From Lates calcarifer (Eukaryota; Chordata; Actinopteri; Centropomidae): DNA of 64,000 nucleotides. A program made the position numbers and the translations under genes. The number at the start of each line of letters is the position of its first letter. The first letter of the stretch is position 1. Below are positions 10,701 through 24,500 of this stretch, in pieces. Location of the stretch: NCBI RefSeq assembly GCF_001640805.2, contig NC_066838.1:20538743-20602742 (forward strand), given 5' to 3'. The notes beneath the pieces were generated by a model, which saw only the letters and a list, made by a program, of their open reading frames with translations, was not told the DNA's origin and searched no databases.

Positions 10701-13700
10701 CCAATGAATAACAGCCTCGGCTGCTTCATTTTTTAAAAACTGATGTGTTTGTTCTGTTTAACCCCAGAGGATTTGGGTTCATTAACGAAGCTGAGGAGGT
10801 CACAGGCCCTAAAAGAACTCTTAGCTACCTCTGACATTTCCTCTGCTTCTGTGCAAACTCCTTGAATCTGCACACAACACCAGACTGTTGAAATCATATG
10901 GTTATTGAATGGATACAAAAAAATTAATGACTAACAGCGACTTATATTCCATGACATATGGAGCATTATCTGTCTTAAAACAAGTCCATGTGCAAGACCG
11001 TAGTCATGCAATGGAACATTTGAATTTTATTACCATTCAAAATTAGTTATTTTTTCTTAGGACAGTGAAATATATACTGGTGACCTGGTTTAACACTTGT
11101 CTTACGTTGCCTAAGAAATACATTTACTTCTTATGCAACATGCACTTAGTAGTCAGTTTATTTGGCACATCTGTACAGTCTAATGCAATCCAATACAACT
11201 GTTCTGCCATTGTCTAATTTTATGTTTCTTATAATGTTCAGTTTGGTCATAAAAGTGTTAATCACATTAAGTTCATAGTGATGTGTTGTACTGGTCTGCA
11301 TTATGTTCAGAAGTGTTTCTAATACTCATGCTCATCTCCTGTTAACAGTATTACTCTTGTATTAGATTGTGCAGATGGATCTTTATATATTATTAAATCC
11401 ATCAGTTCAGGTTATCTGACTGATTCTCTCTCTGTGACTGTCAATTTTTTCCTCTTCTCAACTCAACAGGGACTCTTTCATGCTCAGATACAATGTCATT
11501 GTTCTGCAGGTGATACTCATGTGAGGTACATTACCATGCAGTATATCCTGCAGGTATTACTGAGATCATGTTGGGTTGTAAATCGTCATTACAGGGTTGT
11601 AAAGTTGACACCACTGAAGGGGCATATTTACAGCACATCAGTGACACATTAAGAAGAAGCATATCACACTTTGGGCCAATGTGCAAAGGAGGGAGGTTCA
11701 TTAGTGTTGGTGACTAATAGAATCCTTTAGTCTTTACCTTGTACTCATTATGGTGTTGCCATCAGCATTCAGACATTTTTCACATTAAAAACTCAAAAAA
11801 ATCATATGCTTTATACACTATGAACCATAGTAGAATTGATCCTGAAACTAGCAGAGCATTTGGAAACCTAATCCAGATGGATATATATATAAGCCATTTA
11901 TGAGAAACCCACAAACTGTGATTACTGCTGGTTGCCAGCTATGCCTTTTATCAACTAAACTTTGACTTTTAATTCAAGCTGATGTTACTCTGCTGCAAAA
12001 GTTGGCCCAGTGCCTTGAATCTAACAAATAAATCTCTTCATTATTTTCTCATTTTAAAATTTTTATTTAAATTTCTCTTTCATATTGTGTCTGTGTTTTA
12101 GGTCTGTTCATTTTGTCTTTTATCAAGTATACTTAGTTACTTTATGGCTGTAACTAACAATTATTTTCTTTTTTTTTCATTTGAGCTATAAAGTATTTTT
12201 AAAAAGTAAAAAAAATGCTATAACAATTTCCCAAAGCCCAAGTTGACATGGCCTACATTCAAATAGTTTGAATGTATGACTATCAGTCCAAAACCCAGTT
12301 TTATTTTAATATCATATGAGACAAAGAAAATGAGAAAATATTCACATTTAAGAAGCTGGATGTAGTGAATGTGTAAATTAATCATTTCTGCTGTTTTACT
12401 TTTGAACAAAGGGCAATGTAGCAATCTCTCTCTCTTGTTCTGTAATCATATCCGACACAATCACAACTGCTCTGATATTTTTTCCTCCAGTCAAAGTGAC
12501 ATCTTTTACTTCACGTCAGTCTCTGTTATAATATGGAAATGAACATTGTGAGAGAAAACACTTGTGAGAAAACATAAATAAGAAAATCCTGTCAGTCTCA
12601 TCAGTTGGTTCCTGCCACACTTTAGCTATTCCCATTGACCTTGAGGATTACTGAGCATAATGTCTGTCTCTGTATAGGAACATTAACCATTTTACAACAG
12701 CTGGGTTTGAGGAAAAAGGATAATCAGAGCTGCTTTAGCAACTGCAAATTTTGTTATTTATCCTGCTCAGTCTCTCTGAAGGTAGTACAGTAGAAAGTCG
12801 AAAGTACAGTTCTATTTAACATAATATATTAACATACTAACATATGCACACATTTCTGCTTCTTCAAGTTTGTGGTTTAACTGCTTGGTGTAAACTGATG
12901 AATTAATAATAATCATGACATGCTACACACAAATCTTTTGGAGTTTTGTCAAATACAACAAAAAAATTTCTGTGAATACCTGAATTAAGTCAGTTAAGCC
13001 AGGTCAAAGGCTCTGAAAATACAGCTACACAAACATCTCCAGACACAGGATGAATACAGTAACAGGCTGATATTTATACTGCTAAAAATATGCCTCTCAT
13101 TAATTTCAGAGCCACATGCTAGCCAGCGCATACTGTATGCAGTAGCAGAAAGTGATATTTACTGACATTAAGTACATTTACTCAAGTACTGTATCTGAGT
13201 ATAATCTGAGGTACTTGTACTTTCCTTGGTTATTCAACCTTTTGTTACTTTGTACTTTGACTTCACTACATTTTGGAGAGAAATATTGTACCTTTTACTC
13301 CACTACATTTATCTTACAGCTGTAATTACTGTTAGTTTACAGATAAGATTACATTGAATGAAACATATAATGAGCTCATAAAATAAAATGCAATAAACCA
13401 GTTGTGACCCCTTACAAAAAAGCAATACCTAACTGGGGCCCCTTGTCACATTTCTGACATCTGTGAGTTGTTAGCTGCTCTGTCAAAGTGTGATTTCATT
13501 TCTAACCTCCTCAGTTGGTTTAATTAAAATAAAGGCCAATGGGGGAAAAACTGTATAATATTAGATTATTTTAAAACATTTATGTATCATTATGCAGATT
13601 TATATATCAGACTGTGTTTTTCCCATCTTTCCTCTCCCATTAATCAGCTCAGCTTATCTGGTGACCTTTTGGAGGGCCAGACCCCTTGGCTGGGCACCAC

Positions 13701-16700
13701 TGGACTTAACTACCAAACTATATTAAATAAAGTAGTTACAAATGCAGTTACAATAGTAAAAATATTACTTATTATTATTATTGTATCAGCATCAACTATC
13801 TAATAATGTTGTATGTGCCAGTCACAGGGGTGGTTTTTCTACATTATGAGTGCCTTTAATTTTGATACTTTGAGTACATTTTGCTCATACTACTACTCCA
13901 TTTTTATTTAATAGGATATTAAAAACTTTTGCTTGTAACTGAGATTTTTTTACATTGTGGTTTTGCGTTCCATAAGTGTAGAAGTTGTAACCACTACAAC
14001 CCCAGCATTATTGAAATAAATCTTATTTTACCACAAAAAGAAATGCAAGTATCAAGAAAGGTCAAAAAAGAAAGAGAATTTCTGAAGCAGAAATATGTTT
14101 TTTTCCTGATTCCCTATCCTGTTAATCATCTCACGGCCCTTTCAGATTCATCTTGTGACCTTTTGTGTTGTCCCAGACCCCCGGGTTGGAAACCACTGCA
14201 GTATGCCAACATGTACAGTCATATTTTTGTTAGGCACAGACACAAAGACCCACTGACTCCATCTCTCTTCTCCTATTGTCTCTTGTAAATTCACAAATCC
14301 ACAGAACTGACAGCTGCCACTGTCTAAAAATAGAAACAAAGAAAAAGAGTAACAGTACAAAGAATTACTGTAGGAGCTCCATACAACTGTCTCTCTTGCT
14401 CTCACACCAAGAATAGAAACAAAGAGGTCAGTGAGGGCATCATGTGCACAAGACAAAGTCAAAGGTGCCCCGTTAAAAAATACAACTATAGAAACCTAGT
14501 ATTACAGTATAAACAGATGTGAACTGTTGGTCTTAGTCTTTACATGTTCTGAATCATTCTCTGTAAATTTTGTTCAGAGCTGAAAGATAAGTTGATTAAT
14601 GGGTTCACTGATCAACAGAAAATAATTAGGTAAATGATTAACTGATTTAATTTTTAAAGCAAAAATTCACTGGTTCTCAAGTGTGAGGATTTGCTGCTTT
14701 TCTTTGTCTCATATATCAGTGAAAAATGTTTTGATTCTGGCCCTTAGCTGAACAAAAACAAACAGTCAGAATACATTGCCAAGATCCAACAATTCATCAT
14801 TTATTGGAGAAAATAATCAGCAAATCAATCGATTATGAAAATATAAATAGTCATTAGTCGCAGGCCTAAAACGATCAAGTGAATGGTAAATGGTAGACCC
14901 TAAAGATATTGTATTTATTTAACCATCAGTCAGTCTTATCTTTACATTAAAATAAGCATCAGTGCTTTTCTGCAGCTTGTTTTTGTCCTCAGGGATTTCC
15001 TAAATTATCACACATAATTAGATGATCTCACTGGTCTGCGTTCATTGAAGCCCCCCCGGAGGCCCACAGACCTCAAGCTGGAACATCCTGGCCTTGTCGA
15101 TATATACTGCAGCTTTTGTTATAATGAACTGTTCTGGGGGTGAAAACTGATCTGACTCTGACTGCTATTGGGTCTTTGTAACTGTACATCAAGTATGTAA
15201 AAGATGTCTAAAGATGGTAGTTTTCATATGTAAATATTGGTCTTACATCCTGTAAGGGTCCTAGATACACTGAGATACTTTATGAATCATTTAGTCCGTC
15301 AGGTTGTATAAAAGCCAGTGAGCAGAGACAGAGAGAGATCTTAGAGCCAACAGACAGGACTTGAACTTTATTTTGCCCAGCTTCACTTAATGTGCTCTTT
15401 CCAAAATACACAGTTTGGAAATGTGATATGAACTGCTAGCTCACAGCATCTGCAACCACAGCAAACAAGACATCTTGTTGTTTATCAGCTCCGATTTAGC
15501 CATCAACAGCCCCGAGGGCCTCTGCAACATAACCCCCAAAAGAGTCAGAAACACTCTGCAGAAACACACACAAAGCGTCCCGCTGTATTGAGAGAGGATG
15601 CAGGGTGAGAGCAGAATGACAAACGCTGATTTGTATTTTTTTTGACTTGTATGCTTTGGGCCCTACCAGGATACATTAACAAGAATGCCCCCATTAGCTA
15701 CGCAGACTAGAAGAATAGGCCACTTTGTCTCACAGTTAAGCTGTTAACGTGTACTCTGGAACTCTGCAGACAACAACTGTGATGCTAATGCAAGAAGCTA
15801 CATCAGAGCAACCTGTGGTCTTCTCCAACTCTGACGTTTTGTCATGCCATTATGCAAAACGTTGGCAAATTACCAACGTAGTGCAAACCATGTGTCTTTA
15901 AAACGTAAATGTTTTGTTAAAATTAGCATAAATGCTCAGAAAATAGGTTCTGACATTGTTGTTTGCAGTTTTCTACACTAACAATTTACAGATACAAGGG
16001 CCAGAAAACTGATTATAAATAACTATTACTAAAATTATTTAGCAACATTGAGCAGTGTTGACAGAAATGCACTGTACACTTAACTTCATGAAACAAACGT
16101 GTAAAATTTCACAAAATTCCAACAAAATTATGGAATAATCTTGTGTTTGAGATGAAATATTACAAGTTAAATGTCTTGTTGAATCAATTAACAAATCCAA
16201 ACTGAAATGAAATACCTGTGTGTTATCTTTATATACTTTCTGATGGTCACGAGCTACGCTGCCTGTATAATCCAAAAGAAATGTACATTTTGTACAGGGT
16301 TGAAGAGCACTTTGTTCTTTTCATGGCTCCATAAATCCTTTGAGGAAAAAAAAAATCTATAAATCATTTTTTAACCCTTTTAGGAAGTTATCCTACATAA
16401 ATTTCAAAGCAGTGTTTTTTTTCTCTTAAATATGCCATGGAATGAAAGCAGCAGGGGCTAATTACGAGCATTCTTCACTGAATTAGCGTTCGGTGTGTGG
16501 TAAGGCTGTGTTCGCCTTTGTCTTGATCCCTAAACTGATCCTTTACTTATTCCCCAGAAGGTCAGAGGTCACTTGGTTAATTAAGGGTCCAATCAGTCTT
16601 TAGATAAACTCATCTGAGCTTAATGTTTGCACTTTTTGAGGTCCAGCAGCTCTGCCTGGTACCCCTGAGCTTTGTGTGGACTCTTGCTAATCTACCCACA

Positions 16701-18527
16701 GACAGGGGAGCAGGTTAACCCAGCTCAACAGCGCCAAGCTGGAACGGCCTTTTCATTTGAGGGCTTCAGTCAATGAAGAATGTCTGTAAGCTCTCGCCAA
16801 AGCAGAGAAAAAACTACTCTAACTTGATGTATTGTACACAGGGCAAGGGTTTGGGGTGAGGGGAGTCCTAAACCTCTCAAAGACCAGATTATGGAGAATA
16901 AGTAATGTTTATGCTGCATGAAGAGGGCAATGTTTTCAATAGATATACTGTATGTGTCCTTCGCTGCTGGCCCATGCCACACACATCCAGGGTGATGAAA
17001 GTGTGGCTGAGCAAGTAACCATGAAATCTTTGAATGTGTTGTGGATGGATTTAGTTCAACAAAGATTACTCAACAGCTCACAGTGTATCAGTATTTTTAA
17101 GTGATGCAGTTAGAACTTTGATGTACTCTCCAATTAAACCTTGTTTCCACTGAAGGGTCTAAACGAGCCTATTTAAGCCTATTTAATATCATAAACAATT
17201 CAGATTTAGTTCGGGCACTGATGTAGTTTAATGATGTGTAGATACTGGATAGATCCTGAAAGTCAAGATTCCCTGAAGTTTGTTTTCAAGAGATTGCAGT
17301 CTTTTCAAAAAACTGAAAAGCTCTTGAAAGCTTACTTGGGATCTCCTTTAGAGAAATGCAAAATCTCAAACACATGAAAACAAGCACGAATAAATGGACA
17401 AGCACGTGTCATCATGACAAACTCCAGGTACATTCACATCAGCGTCATAATCAAGTAAAAGCCACAGTATACAAAACAGTACAGACACAACACTGAAGTA
17501 GGAGCGACTCACTAAACTTTTTTTTTTTTGGTCAGGAACACTTAAAAAAATCCTTAAGATCTTTGTACTGTACTTTTTATACTGTAAATCACCAAATCAA
17601 GGGAAAACGTACTAGAAAAAAGAACAGATCTGACCACAGAACAGCAACAAAACAGATATTCGCAATCACAGATAAGTAAGGTCAGCGGCATGCAGCACAG
17701 CTCAACGCATTTCTACTGCTATTTCATTAAGATTACAACCTTTCTGAAAACACATGCAGAAGACAAACAGAAAAAACTCACCAAAGTGCCTTGTTAAAAA
17801 GCACCCACGTACACAACAGCGTCTACTCCTACAGAAAATCTTAACAGTCTCCTGTCCCTCGGACTGCCAGGGAATCAAAGCTATGAAAAGATGTGAATGT
17901 AGCTGAGCAAATAGGATTAAAGATGGCTAAATCCAAATGGCTGGAAGCACAGCATGCATTAAAGAGGAATTCTCTCAGGAAAGATAATCCCCATATACGC
18001 ATTTTAACACACTTCACTCACTCCTGAGTTTTTTTTTTTTTACACACACAGTCATAGTAAAACCACGATTGCCTGACTGTCCACACACGAGTCAATAAAA
18101 CCTATAAATACAGCTCCGCTTAGCCCTCTCAGACTGCAACAGTGACACATGCAACTACTAATTTCAGAGATGGAAACTTTGTACATATACTGTAATAATT
18201 TTGACATCCTGATAATCACACGTGGCCATATTCCCTCGTCTTCCCTTGCCGTCACAAACCATAACCCGTTTTGCTTACCTTCAGCACCTCCATCGGTACC
18301 TGTGCTGCAGGCGGCAAACTGACAGGCACGCTGACATTGATGGCAGGGGTCTGGGCTGCTGTGGTTTGTGGGTACTGGGAGGCCTGTTGTCTCTGCTGCT
18401 CCCGCCGCTCCTGCTCCTGAAGCTGCTCCCGCATCAGCTGTTGCCGCAGCAGGATGCGTGATGTCATGGCCGAGGAGCTCAGCGGGGGCTTAGAGGAGCC
18501 GTGCTGGTCCGACGGGCTGCTGAGGAG

Positions 18528-18590
<63 letters not shown>

Positions 18591-21500
18591 GATGAATGAG
18601 CACAGATGGAGAGAGTGCAGGTGTCAAGAAAGAGAGGGAAAGCAAAAGGAGGGAGAGGAGAGGAGGTGAGATGAAGAGGGGGGAAAAGAAAGAGAGTGAT
18701 AACAGAGAGAGGGTAGAGAGGGGTCAGACGGGGAAAGAGAGGTCAAGCAAAAGAGACAAGAGAGAAGGACGATTAGCAGAGGAGGTAGAAAAGGATGGAG
18801 GGAAGGCAGATGGAAGAAAAGGTTAATATGATGAAAGAAAACTGACTGTGAGGATGACTGCAGGGGCAGAGATCAAAAGAAAATTTTTAACTGTAGTGCT
18901 GCAACAACTAGTCGATTAATTGATTAGCTGATTGAAAGCAGATTAGGCCACTAGTTTGATCATCTTTTAATAATTTCAGTCATTTATTAAGCTTCCACAT
19001 TCTCAAATATGAGGGTTTGCTGCTTTTCTTTGTCATCTATGATAGTAAATGTAATATCTTTGGGGTTTGGACAGTTGGTTGGTGATCTGGGAAACTGTAA
19101 TGACCATTTTTCACTTTACAGATTGGGAAAATAATTATTAGTTACAACACTATTAGAAATTCAGTATCAAAGATTTAAGTAAAATGCAATTTCAAACCAT
19201 CTTATTCTGATGGTTTTGGAGGGCAAACAGCAGCTGCTGCGCTCACAGCTTTTTTACACACAACAAAAAGAGGAACATGTTTCACAAAAGGTTGCTTCAG
19301 TTTTCCCACTCTCTTAAATTTAGACGGCTTCTCCCCAGACAGAGTCCTGCAGTCCTAAAATAGAGAGACTCTGCTGAAGCAGAAGTTGTCGGGATGAAGC
19401 CTTCATCGAGTGAGTGATCCTTTTGATAAGACTCAGTAAAACGTCTGGCCAATCCAGCTGTGCAGTAATCGCACTAATTAGCCAGCGGAGTCAAACACAG
19501 CTTTGGTCTACAGCGTATTCAGTGGGTGTTGAGCCCTCAACATACCATAATTCTCCCCTCCCCAGCACTGCATATAATCTCATTGTCTGACACCACACCC
19601 ACTGAACCCTGCACAAGAGCAAAATTATGTTTTTTAAGATTAATATAAGAAGTTCCATGCATTTCTGAAGGCAATGTTGAAGCAAAATTGCTAATTACTG
19701 ATCCTGGATAAATCAATTAAATAGTAGATTTGATATGACTGTATTGCAGCAGAACAAAGACTGTAGCTTGTTCTCTGAAAGTACTGCAGCAGTTTGGGTC
19801 TTTCAATCCGACAGCAACTTTTTTTGGGGGTGGGGGGTTCTTTGAACTTCACCCAATACATATAATAAAGTTTGGTGTTCATATGCATAATTCCTTTGTC
19901 TGTGTGACTTTCGGCAATTGTATTTCCTTTCATCCAAGAAATTTCAAACAAAGGTCACTGGATCTAATGCTAAAACGGCTTTTATTAATTTTTCATTTCC
20001 ACTGCCAAAACTGAATCCTTTGATTCTCCTGTCTCAGTTTAATCTACTTCATTGTTTGAGCGTTTGAGTTTCAGCACAACAGTAGTTTAATTTCCTTCCT
20101 ATTCTCCAGTTACAAAAATAAGAAGTTCAACTGCAGGCAAAATTACCACAACAATTTTTATTAAACTAAAGCTGACAGAAGTAGATGGTTAATTCAGTTA
20201 TTGGCAGTAATTTATCATTTGTCATTTTTAAGCTAAAATGCCACTGTTGCCAACTTCTCAAATATCATTATTTGCTAGGTTTCTTACATAGCCTGGTTTT
20301 GTCCTGTTGTCAATCAAAACAGGAATCTAGAATTCTTGAACTGTGATGTAGAAAGTCATGATGGGTATAATTAAATAATCAAGAAAATAGTCAACAGATT
20401 AACTGATAATGAAGATAATCGTTGGCTGTATCCCTAGACTCCTGCTCCACTACATTTCAGAGAAAAACACTGTATTCTGCTGCACTATATTTATTTTACT
20501 GATGCAGTTACTTTACAGATTGAGATTATAATTATTAATAGAAAATTTACAGAATAAATGATGATGCATTATTATAGAATATCAGTTACTTGGTTGCAAG
20601 TTGTATACCAGTGCTACCCAGGTGTATATAAAATAGTTAATATTAGCCCAGTGTTTATCAGCTGCAACTCTAAGTGATGCTTCCAGAGATTATAATAATA
20701 ATACAGTAATATAATAATCAAATTTGATGTATCAATTATCCATCCATCCATTACATATACCACTTATCCTTACAGGTAATGAGGGGACTGGAGCCTATTC
20801 CAGCTGACATTGGGTGATAAGTGGGGTATACCCTGGACAGATAACCAGTCCATTGCAGGGCCAACATATACAGACAAACAACCACACTCACATTCACACC
20901 CACGGGGAATTTAGAGTCACCAATTAACCTTACTTGCATGTCTTTGGACTGTGGGAGGAAGCCAGAGTACCCAGAGAGAACCCACACAGGCACAGGCAGA
21001 GCTGCATCAATTATAGCAATTCAATAATATATATTATTCTGGATTTGAGATAGAGTACTTTAAATACATTTGGACACTAATATTCAAATAGTTTTACTTC
21101 AAGGCATCCTATAGAGTTTTTGACCACTATTAGCACCATAGTTTTGATTGTATCATACACGCCAGCACACAGGCACAGTGACTGACTCCTTACTTTGCTG
21201 TCTCATGCTATTCCACTGATCAACAGTTGATGGCAGTAATGCACAACATCTACAGAAATGTGCCAACAGAGGCAGTGAAGAAGTAGAAGACTACTAGCAA
21301 GTAAACACAGAATTAAACAATGCAAGATTTGAAATATTTAAATCCATAGATAATGTGTTTTGGTGAAAAGTACTGAATGTCAATATAACTATGGTTTGGC
21401 AACTTTAAGAAGTGACTGCCACTGACAAACTCCCCTGCACTTCACTTCATTCTGTTTACTTTGGTAGGGGTGGATGTAAGTGTAGAAAAAACAAAACAAA

Positions 21501-24500
21501 AATACCTTTTCCCTCATCCACACGCAGATATTAATTTCACCACTTCTCTGCTTCTTTCACACTCCATCACATAAATCATGTTTTGGAAAACACATCAATC
21601 AGTGAAGGATGGTTCTCTTTCACTTTGCTTATTCCTGTCCTAGTGATTTTGACTCTTATTAAAGAGTACAGCTAAACATATTCAACTTGGCTCAGAGTGT
21701 AAAAATGTAAACTATCAAGTGTTAAATATCTCTGTGCAGGAAGCTTCTTTCACAGCTTTGTATCTGTTCCCCTCTCAACTTTACACCAAAACACACACCA
21801 TTGACAGGCTACGCCCCTCAGTCTTACAGTTCGAGTTTTAATAGTTGTGGCAATGACACATCTGATCAAAACATCTTCACACCCATCCAGGCAATCTGAG
21901 CGCAAACACATTCGCTGTCACCTCACACACAACAACAACCTGAAGGTGTAGCAGCACTTCCAGGAATAAGAGAGGATTCACCAGCCTCTGTCTTCACCTC
22001 ACGAGACTCAAGAGTCGGCAGTGTGAGAGAAAACACAGGCACACACATGCACTGCTCAGAGTCCACTGTGCTGTTAAAGGACACTTCAGCAAAGATGGCT
22101 GAAGGAGGACAGAACATTAAAGTTAAAGTTTTATATCTGGTCCATGACTTAAACAGCAGCCTCGTCAGTTACTCAGTAACATGCTGTTGTTTCTGAGCAC
22201 ACAGTCCCCAAAAACAACTTTTACACTACATTGTACTATATCTATATACTGAATGTTTCAGTGCCTAACTGAAGTTAAATATTCAAATTCAAGAAAATAC
22301 ACATTTCTTTACTTCAGTGTCACATATATACAGTCTTTGGGAACCTTGAATTTAGATTAAACTACACATAATTGACCTTACAAATAGCATAATAAAGTAA
22401 AAACTTTGAAGGAAGCAGTTTACAGTGTTGTGAGTCCTTGGAAATGTTTATGTTTAATTCCAACAAATACTAGATATGAGAGTTTTTACTGAAATTGTGG
22501 CATAAATATCTTCTATATATTCCATGTGTGCACCAAGGATTAAATCAAAACAACATCCATACAAGAGGAGCTGCTTTGTCTGCAAACAAAAACATTAAAA
22601 AAAAGAAAAGCGCAGAGAACGAGACAAATTTGTGGGTTCAACTACATCAGGGCAGTTGTAACTCTAAGCCTGTCACGTGGTCACATGTCATCATCCCAGT
22701 GTCGGTGCTGGTAACTTGAACAAAACCCATCACTACTATGTACTTAATGTCCTTTTCTAGAAAAACTAAAAATACTTAATATTGATACATGATGAATAAC
22801 GTGGGCTTACCATTTCTTATTTCATGGGCTATTTGGGATTTTTGTGGTCATGCATACGTAATAATAATAATAATTTTAAAAAACACAAAACATTTGAATA
22901 CTGTTTTGGACGTCAATTTCCGTGGCAACATGCCAAGCAATTTGGTCAGTCCTACTTAAATAATTGCAGGGAATTAAACCCCACAAGTTTGCAAATGGTG
23001 GTGCACGGCTTATAGTGGAAATATAGTGAGAGTTGTAGCACCTCATGATTTTCATTAATACATTCCTGATTATCAGATTGACTTGTAGGTGTGTGTATGT
23101 GTACATGAATGACTAGAAACCTCTCTAGAAAGCAGAGCTCAGCTTCTCTCTCTCTCTCTCTGTTTCTTCTTTTCGACTGTTCTGTGGCTTTTTGCCAAAC
23201 AAACCACTGAAACACATAAAAAGCTCTTTTGTCCTTTTTAACTTTGTCACTTGTGTGTGTGTGTGCTTGTGTGTACACCTCCTCTCATTTTTGTGTGTAT
23301 CTCAAAAAAAAGAAAAAAGAAAAAACAATGGCTGTACAGTCTTGAAGAGTCCCACCCACCCAACTCATGATTCCTCTGGATCTGCTCACTACGCTACTCC
23401 ATCATACAGAGCTGAGTCTTTGATGCAGGGTTTAACTGACTGACAGACAAGCAGCAGCTACACGGGAAAAGAAAGCAGCTTTGCATTCAGAGAGAAGCAA
23501 AGGTAAGTAATAAAGCTCAGTAGAGCAACTGATCAGATGCAAAACACTACACTATTAAAATAAAACAAACTGTAATACCAGTATGACCAGTAACTGGCTG
23601 GAGATGGGTAGATGGTGATATCAGAATAGCCCTGCCTAATGGACAAAAATGGTAAAACAACCTCATCTTAAAACTAGAAGACAAATAATTTCACATTGTC
23701 CTAACTGCTTTTCTGCAACAAATAAACATATTTAAGGAAGATTTTTACTCAAAAAATTTTAAGAACTTCACTCAGACATTAACTAGTGACCACTTACTAA
23801 CTGTGATTCTGATTATTAACCACTTAAAGCCAAAACTACTCAAAACAGAAAACACTGCACAAAGAGAAATCTGCTAAAGCTATGATTATTTATACTTCCC
23901 ACACAAAGCTCAGTGCACACTGGCCCTAATGTGTACATATTATAATGTACACACACATAAACATCCCAACATTACGCCTTAATGCATGCCAACAATATCA
24001 CAGATGTCGAGGTACCATACTCACAGACAGTCAAAGGAGCAGGGTCTGTACACTTGCACTCCTACGGCCTCCATATTTGTTTGTTTTTTCCTGAAGGTGC
24101 ACCACCCGCCCTTGGAGAGCAGTGAAAGTCATGCTGGTGGTGCAGCGCTGAAAGTGTGTCAGAGGGGGGAGGCTCCGGGGCCCGGCCTGGAATCTCCAAT
24201 CGCCACACAGAGTCCCAGGCAAAGGACCAGCCCCGTCCAGAGCAACAGCAGAGCAGAGCAACAGCAGTGGAGAGGAGAGGGCAGGCGGCCACTAGAAACA
24301 CACCGTCCATCAACACGCTGCCTTAAAACCACACGGATACTGTTTCACTTTGAGACGTGTGTCGCCACTGTCGAGTGGACAGCCTGCAACCAAGTTTTAG
24401 TCACTGTCCTGTTAAAACCATGTATCTCTAAAATGTCAGCTTTTCATGAGCTAAGGAAACCAGTCTCCCCTCAGTTTTATGACAGTGTATTTTTCAGATG

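Larger units (their letters stand above)
10136..18278 (-). other. mitf intron between exon 1B and exon 2 (contains the 1M promoter region)
   Basis: AT-rich and non-coding apart from exon 1M at its 3' end. It holds several dispersed repeats (13137, 13395, 14578). No further exon recognised. Pyrimidine tracts at 10537-10551 and 17518-17529 are simple repeats. Confidence 0.6.

Noticed and set aside
18530..18585. GA repeat as a CRISPR-like or regulatory GAGA array
   Set aside because: It is a simple dinucleotide microsatellite. CRISPR arrays do not occur in animal genomes.
18454..18826. Plus-strand Arg/Glu-rich ORFs
   Set aside because: Produced by the GA microsatellite and its purine-rich flank. 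Antisense to mitf exon 1B.
23410..23505. Plus-strand stretch ending in a strong donor (AAAG/GTAAGT)
   Set aside because: A single donor without an acceptor partner, ORF or promoter evidence. Likely chance in a mitf intron.
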